Part shown: positions 12,001 through 24,000 of the stretch, piece by piece
Numbering within the stretch: the first letter of the stretch is position 1
Layout: each line of letters starts with the position of its first letter
NCBI RefSeq assembly: GCF_024763615.1
Contig: NC_077224.1
Coordinates: 4,030,001 to 4,094,000 of the forward strand
DNA from: Phlebotomus papatasi
Taxonomy: Eukaryota > Arthropoda > Insecta > Diptera > Psychodidae
Direction: 5' to 3'
DNA: 64,000 nt
The notes under the pieces: generated by a model
Databases searched by the model: none
What the model saw: the letters and a program-made list of their open reading frames with translations, nothing else
Told to the model about the DNA's origin: nothing
Made by a program: the position numbers and the translations under genes

Positions 12001-15000
12001 AGCATAAATACTTTTCACATTAAAAAATTAATGAGAAAATCGCATTAATTTTTCGCATTAATGCTATAAATCAAGTTATATGAAATTTTGCGGGCCATGT
12101 CTACCTTTTTATCAACAAATAGATCAAATTTTGAATACAAAATGATTCAAACACACAAATTACACATTTGCACTCTCACCAGCGACAATTAATGTGAATC
12201 ATATTAAAATTTTAATGTGCAAGTGTGATAACGCCCTTAGATCGGTAAAACTTCATGAGATCAAAATTCATATCGGAAAATTTTGCATAAGTCTATCCTA
12301 CTCTTTCGGTCTCAAAATTAGACTAAACTAAATTTAATGTGGTGTCATGTACAAAAGAAGAAGAACAGTGCGAAAGAGAAAAATAGAGATATGTAAAACT
12401 TTTAATAAAGAAAGGGTTGTGAATTTTGGCTTTATAGAATTTTTCTAATCTAAAAGGTGTGCCGGAACCATTGGAATTGATGCATATATTCCCATAATTA
12501 AAATATTAAAAAAAAAGTATACTAATGGCTCCGGCACACCATTTTGATCGGGAAAATTCCATGAAATCAAAATTCACATCCTTTTTTTCTCACACGTTTT
12601 GCATATGCCTGACTTATTCTTTTGCACTCCAAATTTGATTAAACTAAATTCAAATTGGTCTGATGTTTAAATGAAGAAGAAGAGTTCGAAAGAGTGGGAT
12701 AGACATATGCAAAACTTTTAAGAAAGAAAGCGATGTAAATTTTGATTTCATGAAATTTTACTGATCTAAAAGGTGTGGCGGAGCTATTACGGAGCAAAAT
12801 TTGAAATTGTCAATGAGCTATTCCGGACAAACTAATTTTGATTTAGATTAAACTATCTTGCATTTAAGGCTCCGGCACACATTTCAGACGGTGGCAGCCA
12901 AAATCCCGAAAGCCAAAATCCCGAAAGCCAAAATCCCGAACGCCAAAATCCCGAAAAGGCCAAAATCCCGAAAGCCAAAATCCCGAAAGCCAAAATCCCG
13001 AATTTTTAAAATCCTGAAAGGGATGAAATTATATGGAGGAAAATGTTTAGAATAATTTCTCAAGGCACAGAAGATTTCCCTTTGCCTCCAGCAAGCGCGA
13101 GTGCAATCGTGGGAGTAGCTATGATACTTTTAAGAATTCGGGATTTTGGCTTTCGGGATTTTGGCCTATTCGGGATTTTGGCTTTCGGGATTTTGGCGTT
13201 CGGGATTTTGGCTTTCGGGATTTTGGCTTTCGGGATTTTGACCGGGACCCGTTTTCCAAAAGTTGGTCATTTTTGAAAAATCAAAAGTTTGTTGCCTCAT
13301 TAAAAAAACTAATTCAAAATGGTGAAAACGTGCAACCAAATTAATGTAAACCGATTACATTTTGAGCTTATGTCATTTGATAGGCAAATGATGGATATGT
13401 ACATTTTTAAGGCTGTCAATGTTAAATATATAGGTGTAAGAGTGATGATAAATAACAAGAAATAATCAGTTTTTTGATAATTCATAATTTAGGTTATAAT
13501 GGCAAATTACAAAAAGTTGAAAGGTGGGATATTGTCCAGAGATACTGCTGGAAGGAATCGGCGTCGCTTAATTGCCAAATTTTATGGAAATTCATGAAAA
13601 GTTATACATAAAATGGTCAAATATTATAGTTATGAGGCACGAGTACATCTGAAAAACGCTACTGGTAGACCCAGGGTTTTGACTCAGAAAGTCGATAACC
13701 ACATTCTAGGTATCTCTGATAGTAACCCCATAATGTTTGCTTCAAAAATTCAGAGTCGGCTGGTTACAGAAGGGATACAGGCTTCAAAACCAACCGCAAT
13801 TTAATGAAAGTGATAAGAATAATTACTTGGTTTGCAGGTTTCCATTGGTAAACAAAACCAATCTGGTTAAAAGGTTGTTAATTCACTTGGAGCATGCTAA
13901 AAACGTAGAAATACAACCTCTTACGCAGTTTGGTTTTGCTTACCAATGAAATCTTGCGAGCCAAGTACCTATTCTTATATTTTCTTTCATTTTGAGTTTG
14001 ATTTTCGAAGCATTTGAAGCCTGTATGCCTTCTGTAACCAGCCGACTTTGAATTTTTGAAGCAAACATCATGGGGTTACTATCAGAGATACCTAGAATGT
14101 GGTTATCGACTTTCTGAGTCGAAACCCTGGGTCTACCAGTAGCGTTTTTCAGATGTACTCGTGCCTCATAACTATAATATTTGACCATTTTATGTATAAC
14201 TTTTCATGAATTTCCATAAAATTTGGCAATTAAGCGACGCCGATTCCTTCCAGCAGTATCTCTGGACAATATCCCACCTTTCAACTTTTTGTAATTTGCC
14301 ATTATAACCTAAATTATGAATTATCAAAAAACTGATTATTTCTTGTTATTTATCATCACTCTTACACCTATATATTTAACATTGACAGCCTTAAAAATGT
14401 ACATATCCATCATTTGCCTATCAAATGACATAAGCTCAAAATGTAATCGGTTTACATTAATTTGGTTGCACGTTTTCACCATTTTGAATTAGTTTTTTTA
14501 ATGAGGCAACAAACTTTTGATTTTTCAAAAATGACCAACTTTTGGAAAACAATTATTTTTGATATGAAATAAAATTAATTATTTTTTTTGAAAATTATAA
14601 ATAATATCTACGGATTACAAGGAACTCATCTGCAAAAAGAAAAATTTGGAAAAGTATTTTTTTCTATCATTTTTTTCACTTGATTTCTCAAACATCCATT
14701 AGGCAACAAACTATTGACACTCACTGTATTTTAGCCAAGACACACTTAGGGGGATTATAGGAAACTGTAGAAAGACTTTTTATCTCAGGATAAAACCACT
14801 AATGGAGATTTTCCTTGATCCTTTATTCCTAAATTGATCGTGAACGGTAATTTTCCAGCACCGAAAATTCAAGATAGCATCAACTACTTTTTAAAGTGAA
14901 AGGCGATTGAGGGCTAAATATACTTTTTCACATTCTAATTTCATTTGTAAAGACATTACTAATATTTTGTTGTTTGTAAAAATTTCTTACTAACCCAAAA

Positions 15001-18000
15001 AGAATTTTAAAAAAAAAGATAGTCAATTGAAAATCTTTATTTCTATCAGTCTTTTATGAGCTATTGTTGATTAGTTGCAGAGCTTGTTTCGCTTTAAACC
15101 TGCTTTTAAGGACATGTCTTTACAGGTGAAGGTGACCTTATTCTCTATTAGTTTTTCCCCTTTTTGTAGTGAAATATATAATTTGAATACCTTTTCCTTA
15201 TAAAGACCTTGCTAAAACAAGATGTTCTTTCCACCAGTAACAATGAAAAAAAACATAAAACACATATTACACCTTTTTTTTAAAGATAATATTGTATTTG
15301 AAAATTCGTCGCTATCATCAATAAATATCTAAGCTTCCATTTATTTTAAAAAATGGTATTTTTCTTAATTTTGTTAATTTTATTCATGAGTATAAGCAAA
15401 AATATTGTCTTATCGGAATTGTACAAAATTAGGGACAGTTTTCAATTTGGGACACTTGTATTTCTCAAAATTATAATTAATTAAGTTTTTTATCAATTAT
15501 TTTTTCGAGAGGTCATACAATGCTTAAGAAATAAAAAAACGTAGCTTCTACGAACGATATGCCATATAAGAGGTCTTGGAAGAGTTTCCGAAGGACAAGA
15601 AACTCGAAAAATTTTGTGTCCGATATTACACACAAAGCAATGACTGTATTTTTAATTGCTTTAAAATGCTTAAAGGATTATTGTAGAAAGTACAGAGACG
15701 TTACAAACTACTCTTCAAGGTTTGAACAACCAACTTGAAAAATTAAGGACAGTTTGCAATTTGGGACACTTGGAGTAATTCTCAAAATTCGTTAAGTTTT
15801 TTTATTATTTTTTTTTCTTTGAGAGGTCATACAATGCCTAAGAAATGAAAAAACGTAGCTTCTACGAACGCTATGTCGCATATAAGGTCTTGGAAGAGTT
15901 TCCGACAGATAAGTAACTTGAAAAATTTTGTGTCCGATATTGCACACAAAGCAATGACTGTATTTTTATTGGCTTTAAAATGCTTAACCCTTTATTTTTT
16001 GTCGCATGATCAAAAATTAACACTATTATAGTTTTATCATAATTTTTCACACTATTATAATGTGAAGCCTTGTGTATTTCAACCAAAGTTGTAGAATTTT
16101 TAAACAAAAGTTGTGTAAAAATTGTTGAATTTCCATCTAAGACATATACTTCAGTCGAGATGCTTTTCATTGGGCAAATGTCATATAGAACATCAAATAT
16201 TTATGTGCATTATAAGTATATCGTGAAGATCTGAGCATCAGATGTAATCATTTCGCATTAGGGGGATACCGAGTATAGGAAAAAGTCAATTAAAAATGTC
16301 TAAAAGGACAAAAAATCAAAATCTTGGAAATGAAATGAAAATTCAACATAAACAGAATTCCACAATATTTGAGTTTGCACATAAAAATTCAACAATTCCA
16401 AATTCAAAATCATGATATTCAACAACTTTAAATTAAACAATTTTAAATTAAACACTTTTTCCAAATTTAACACTATAATAGTGGTGTAAAAGATTACACA
16501 CTATAATAGTGTTAATATTTTTACTGTGTAGTAAATATTTAAGCTCAAAAATGGCGAATTTTTAAATTCTCAAATTCATAATTGATTTTATTTATTTTTT
16601 ATACTTCCAATTTTCTTTTAAGCAAAACCCTTTTGGCAATAAAAACTACAATACTCATACGTAATATTTTTCATTAAAGCGAAAAATATTATTCATTGGT
16701 ATTGTCAGAAAAATTACTTAAATTTTTCGGCTATTTTTGTCCCTATCGTCCATAGAGGCACAAAATACACCGAATCAGACTCTGTTGGACTTTCCAAGGT
16801 TAGATGTAAGACTTATAATTGATAATGTTTCTCAGTTTAATTTTCATTGTTGATTTTCAATCCGTAAAAAGTGTCTCGTCGTTAAAGGGTTAAAGGATTA
16901 TTGTAGAAAGTACAGAGATGGTACAAAGTACTCTTCAAGGTTTGAATAACCAATTTGAAAAAAATAATTTAAAAAAAAATCAATGAGTATTAAAAGAAAC
17001 CACTTCAAATTCGGAACAGAATTGCATGCAACCTGTCCAAAATTTGGTACAATTCCCCTAATTGACTTTAATTTTAATTAAAATTTGCAATATTTAATTC
17101 TAAAAGAAATAATTTTGTTATTTTGTAAGATATTTTCAATGTGACTGATTTTGTCGCTGCTTTCAAATCAGTTACGACAATTGCATATTAAGCATTTACA
17201 GATAAAATTGATAATATTGTATTGAGGAATTTGCCCTTTTCTTCATTTATTTCTCAAGCTAAAAGATTCACAGTTCAATTCTATTCATTCTCAAAAGTAA
17301 ATTCTTTCATTTTTGTGTCTAATAAAAGCTACGATAATTGCTGATGGAAGTGACGAATTATTGACAAGAAGAAAATGACCTAAAGAGAAACCGTAAAATA
17401 ACCTTGTTGTTATAACACTTTCTTCTCTTTTTTTTCTTTTGTGCTGCTTAAATGTCCTTTCTGTATGTCTTCTGCTCCTTGTCTCTCAATCGATATTGCA
17501 AAACAAAAAAAAAAACAAAACTATTTTTATAAATTGGTAATAACTGTTTGACGTGGGAATAAATGTAATAAAAAAAGGGGGCTCATTCCCCAGACGCAAG
17601 GGTTCTTGCAATGGGTGTTTTCCCTATTCAATCGATTAAAAGTCAAGTACTTGATCAGGATGATGTAAGTTCTAAGTACTTCTTTGCACATAGCACAATT
17701 TATTTTTTTTTTATTTCTTAATTTTTTCGTTTTTTAGTTCTTCACTCGTAGCTTTTGATTTTCAACTACAAGCGAGTAATTTTACAAGTTTTTCTATAAT
17801 TTTAGTAGAAAAAAATATTCTTAGCAAAAAGCCTCCAAAAATCTTGTTAATATGTCAGTATTTTTTTAAATTAAAATAGAAAACAAAAAAAGTATTCACT
17901 TTTGTTAAGGAACACTGATAATATTCACTGTGCTTGTTAACAAAATTGCACTATTCTTGCATTAGAGCTTTAATTAATACATCTAATATTTGTGTATATT

Positions 18001-21000
18001 GCATTTATGATTTGTTTGTTTTATTTTTCAGTTTTTTTTATTTATTTCCTAACATTCTTGCCTGATGAATGTCAATTTTGTTTTTAATTTCTGTCATATA
18101 ATATTTCTTTGATTTATAGTTGGGAATTTAATTAGAAACAATTTATTAAATTGTTAATTTATTTCTCCACCGCGTTGACCAATTGTGACTGTAGCTTTTT
18201 ACACTCTGGAGTTGGCTGCCTGTGAGGATTACAATGTACCAGCCGGTGCTTCTCTACACCACCGAAGAACATGGATGCTCATTAACAACGTTTTACGTGC
18301 GAGTCGAGCAGCATGAACCTACACTGCTTATGATCAAGACATGCAACAATGAGGTAGGCAATCTTTCCTTGGTTTTATTAATTATTCTCTTTATTGTCAT
18401 ATCTTGCAATATTTTTTTCAAAAATTCAAATTTTATGATGCCATCGCCGTCTTAACATTTTTTTCGGGCTCCGGAACAAAATGGCCGAAAGCGGTTCAAT
18501 TCATAAAACATTATTATAAAACGTTATCCTTTTATCTGAGATTCTTTATAATCTCAGCTTTTGTGGTCACAGATGGAAATCTGACCCCGTCAGATCGGGC
18601 CCAAAATTTTAGATTTACACATTTTTTCAAACTTTAAACACCTCAGCGGTTTCTCAAATTATTATTTTTTTTTCTTTGTTGATGATTTGAAATTGACGTT
18701 GAATTTCCATTGTGTGTTGTTCAAATTTTCCATGGAATGGCTATTTTCTATGGCCTCTCCTAGGAAAAATTTCATGGAAGACCTTGCGGAAATTTAGCGT
18801 GCAAATTCCATTGAATGAGCGGAATTTGACGCAAAATTTCCAATGGAATTTCCGCGGAAGTTTGCTGTGGGGCAACCCAGCAACGAAAGTTCGCGATTTG
18901 TACAGGGTACGGCGTTAGCTAACATGTTAGCTAACGCCTTATGGGAATTTTACATTGGGTGACCCTCAGAGTTAGCTAACTATGTTCGCGATTTGTCACG
19001 AGGTGAATATTTTAGGTGGTGAATTTAGGGTGGGGAATTTTGAATTCAACTGCCATTTTGAATTTGAAATCTAATCAACGTCTTTATTGAAACTACAAAA
19101 ATTGGTTTAATTTATATTTATTTACAATTCTTTTACAAAAGAAATACAATTTCTACATCTTTCCCCAGCTGGAGGGCACCACATAAGCTGTCCAGTCCGT
19201 TCCGGCCTGCTCAGCTGGATTATTTCTGTAAAACGATACAAAATAAAACCTCTAATTCAAAGAAAAATCATTTGTAATTGCTTTTTCAACTCTACATATA
19301 CTTATATAAATATAGGGGGCATTTATTTACCCTAAACTGTACTCTGGGGCCCCAAAAAGATTCTTCCGGAAGCGGTACAATATTTGCAAACATTTTTCAC
19401 TTCTCACTCTGATGAATTATTATATTTTTTACTCAAACTACAATCATTACATTAATTCGAAGCCTCTCAATATAGTTCCGGACAGAAATATTTTTTGGGA
19501 GCCCCAAAATCAGAGGCGACGCCACCCCAGCGTCTGTTTTTTTTGACAATTTTATTTCACTTTATTTCTTGAAAATACTTTGTAAGATACCAATTTTTCA
19601 CTACTTTAATATATTATTTAGACTTACCTTAATAAATTCCTTGTAAAATCTAGCTGCAGATGCTAATAAAATCGCTGTAAATGCACTTTTTATGCGCACA
19701 ACACTCGTGCGTCATAAATAATCCGCCATGACTGTTCAAATACGTGACAAACCGCGAACATAGTTAGCTAACTCTGAGGGTCACCCAATGTAAAATTCCC
19801 ATAAGGCATTAGCTAACGTGTTAGCTAACGCCGTACACTGTACAAACCGCGAACTTTTGTGGTGAGTTCAGTAGCGTCACAGCAATTTGGTGGCCACCTC
19901 TCAGAACTAATAATAGTTTTTATGGTGACCACCAGACTCTGAATAAATTGGGAGGCCGCCACCGTCGCGTCTTTTCGAACCGCAAACTCTTTCGTTGCTG
20001 GGAATTTCATCCGATTTAATCGAAGGTCCGATTAATTGAAAAATCTATTTTCGAAAACTAGACGATGCTTCTTCTTTCAATTTAAGTATATGTTGTAGCT
20101 GAAGTCGAGACCTTTCCAACGGTGGGTCGCACTCCTTCCTCGATGTTCCCTGACCTGAGCTATAATCGAAAATGTCTTGACCGGTAATAAACCGATTTAT
20201 AACCGATGCATAATGTTTATCAGCAAATTAATATTGGTACACCTATTTATTTTATTTTGGGCAATATTTTTTAGTGATTTATAAATCGGTTCAAATCGGT
20301 TGTGAATCGGTAATGAACCAATAGGGTAGAGTCAGTACTTTTTCGCCAGTAAGCACTTTTTCGCCACCTACAAATAAAATCACTCTTTAAGGGAATTATG
20401 AGCTCATGGAACTACGAAATGAGTATTATTTCATGAACTCTAGTCTAACGCATCAATAAACCATATCAGGCTCTTTACCGACTAGATTATTTGCAAGTTA
20501 TTAAAAGAAATTCTCGACAAGGGGAACAATAATTAAAAAAATATGGAGTTCTTAAGAAACTTGTCAACGCTAAGAGAAACTGTTTTGCATTATTTTATGT
20601 TTTTGCAGTATAGTATGTGATATTTTTCACTGAAACTCAATCTCTTATTATCTAAACTTTGTTGTAATATCATTTTTAATAATGATTTTAAAAAAATTAA
20701 TGAAATTCGGATGTAGTGAAAAGGGCTTACTTTTTCCGGCTGTGTAAGTACTTTTCGCCACTTATTTTTTCCAAGCATTTTACAAGTGGCGCACCTCGCG
20801 GATTATAGTCAAAACAGGCGTGATTTTCGATCGATTTTTTTGTTCCAAATAAAATATGTGCAAAAAATCATTCGAAATACTCTAATAATTGTCTAATATC
20901 GGTGTTAAATAAGAAAAGTACTGTGCTGTGTACTTTTGGCAGTTTTCGAGAGCTGCTGTTTCTTAAAATTCAATTAAAAACAAGTGGCGAAAAGTGCTTA

Positions 21001-24000
21001 CACAATGGCGAAAAAGTGTTTACAAGCTGGCAAAAAGTACTGAAACATGCATTGCTGCAGGAAATGTATTTTTTAACTAGATGCCCAAAAATTCCCGGAA
21101 AGTCTCCTGGTTCAATAGAGAGACAAGGCTTCAAAGCATTTGTACAGAAAATTTCATTTTATTTCGAGAAGAATTGTAAGAATTACAAGGGTATAAATCC
21201 TTAAGGTGGCGAAAAGGGCTTGCTCTACCCTAAGTAATTTTTGTGTGAAAACCAATGTTATTGCTTTTAAAACTATTTTGTGGGATCTTTTGAGTAATTT
21301 ATAAATCGGTCCAAATCGGTTGACATCCGGTAAATGGTACATGATGCGAAAGTATTTTTGAAGTATATACAGCATCTTATGAATTCGAGCATTGCGTAAA
21401 GTATGAAACGTATTGCCACGCCTTTATTTTAGCGAAGACACATTTTTCGTTGTGAGATTTTATTAAGGAAACAAATCACTAGGGGCGATTTTCAAATGGA
21501 GTTAATATTGAAAAACCCTTGTATAAATTAATTTTAAAATTTAAATTGAACCATTTTCAAAATACAGTAGATGTCAAAAGTTTGTTGCCTCATGTATGAT
21601 CGGGAAACCAGGTGCAAAAAACAGTAAAAAAAATACTTTTTAAAATTTTTCCTTTTGCAAATTAGTTACTTGTAATCCGTAGATCTTATTTATATATTTT
21701 GAAAAAAATAAATAATTTTATTTCATATAAAAAAAATTATTGTTTTCCAAAAGTTGATCATTTTTGATTCGTCAAAAGTTTGTTGCATCATTTGAAAAGT
21801 AATTCAAAATGGTCAAAAACATGCAACTAACTTAAAATAAACCGGCTATATTTTGAGGTTATGTCATTTGAGAGGCCAATGGTAGATTTGGACATTTCTA
21901 AAATTACCTATAGTAAATATATGTGTATAATAATGATGATAAATAACAAGAAATAATCTGATTTTTGATAATTTATAATTTAGGTTAAAATGGCAAGTTA
22001 GAAGGAACAGTGAGGAAAAAGCGGGGTTGCGATTAACTTTTTCTCCTCATAACTTTAACATTTTTTAGGTGTAGAAATATATCAACATTTTTTAATGTTA
22101 ATTTGACACCTTATTAAGGGTAAAATTAACATGAAAAGGGTAACTTTAACCCCTAATACACCTAAAAAGCATAATATTTACACCGATTTAGGATCAATAC
22201 TGCAGGGTAAAATAAACATTAACATAAATGTAACATTAACATAATTTTTTTTTTCGAAATATATAAATAAGATCTACAGATTACAGGCAACTAATTTGCA
22301 AAAAGAAAAATTCTAAAATGTAATTTTACTGCTCGAACTCCACGGAGAGAGCAGTATATATAATACCTCGATTTTTTCACCCCAAAATTTCCACCTTCCA
22401 CCCCCCGGAGACCACTCTTGTCAACAAATCTTCACGTTTCAGACGATTTCTGAGAAATGTCGTCACGCTGTTTGTCCGTCTGCCCGTCCGGCTATCGCGA
22501 GCTCTAGAGACCAAACGGTTAGAAATAGCGACCTTGGACCTTCAGCGGATCCCCCAAAAGTCGACCGAAGGATCGTTTACATGTTCCTCATCTTCCCCCT
22601 TTTTTCATTTTTGGATATGTTTTAGAGATTATCCAGGCGGACATTTCGTCCTTAGATGAAAATACCGTTAAATCATTCCCAATAACGATTTTTCAAGGTC
22701 AAAGGTTAAAAAGACACTAGAGAGCCCATTTATCAAGCGAATGGGGTCATGTTTAGGGTCGTTGGAAAGATATTGGAATTTCCGACAAAACTAAACCGGT
22801 TCCAATCGGTTTTGAATCGGCAATGAACCGGTTCATAACCAATAAAAAAAATTTTATCTGAAAATCAATCCTATTACTTTTAAAACTATTTTGGGGGATC
22901 TTTTGAGAGATTTATGAATCAGTTCAAATCGGTTGAGAAACGGTAAATGATGCGAAAGTACTTTTCCGGTATAACACCTGAGTCACGAATTTGAGCATTT
23001 CGCAAAGCCTGGACCGCTTTGCGACCCCTTTTTCTATCATTTTTTGCACCTAGTTCCCCAATCATACATGAGGCAACAAACTTTTGGCACCTACTGTAAA
23101 TCTTTTTGCAATTAATATGCACTTTTGATTTCAATATGTTTTCTTTTTTAATTTAGTTATTTGATTTATTAAATTCGGGGTTAGTCCAAGCTTGAAACTG
23201 TCTAATTCAGGGGGGTGACATTAGCCCTGAAAAATGCGACCAGTTTTAGTGCAATTTTTTTCTGTTTTCGTACACATTTCACGAAATATCTTCAAAACTA
23301 CGTAGGTTGCCAATTTGGGGTTTTCGGTTGCCTCTTCGTTATTAAATTGGCTTTTATTTTGTATTAGTATTTTTTGCTAATTCATTCTATAATGACAAAA
23401 AATAGCTAATAAACTCAAAAGTTTTTTCGGCACGATAGAAACATATGGGAAACATAGGAAATGTCATGCCCCTGCCTTTTTCTATAGTTTTTTGCACCTA
23501 GTTTCCCAATCATACATGAGGCAACAAACTTTTGGCACCTACTGTAAATCTTTTTGCAAATTGTTTACTACACATTTGATTTCAATATGTTTTTTTAATT
23601 TAGTTATTTGATTTATTAAATTCGGGATTAGTTCAAGCTTGAAACTGTATAATTCTATTTCGTTGATAGGTTTTTTTCATTAATAAATTAACTGAGATTT
23701 GGAATTTGTCTTCGGTAGGTATTTGGTGCCTATTGCTCATCGAGATGGTTCGAGAGGAATGTGAAGGATGACAAGGGGCAACGACAGGCATATTTTGGAA
23801 CAGGCGAAACGTTTCTATTCTCCCTGTATCCGGAACGTGCTAAATATCCGTGGGTGGGAATTGAGGGTGATACGAAGCACGGCCATGGCTCTGAATTGTT
23901 TATGGCGGCCGATGCTAAGATGATAACAATTGGAGGAGGGTAAGAGATTCTTCTTATCACATTTTCTAGCCTATAATTGTTTAAATTCTCCACTTTGTCG

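Noticed and set aside
12858..13276. Repetitive frames (AKIPKAKIPK / GILAFGILAF)
   Set aside because: They are translations of the 15-bp foldback repeats, not proteins.
17592..17664. In-frame cassette exon of sky
   Set aside because: The length from either nearby acceptor (71 or 64 nt) is not a multiple of three, while the flanking exons join in phase 0 without it.
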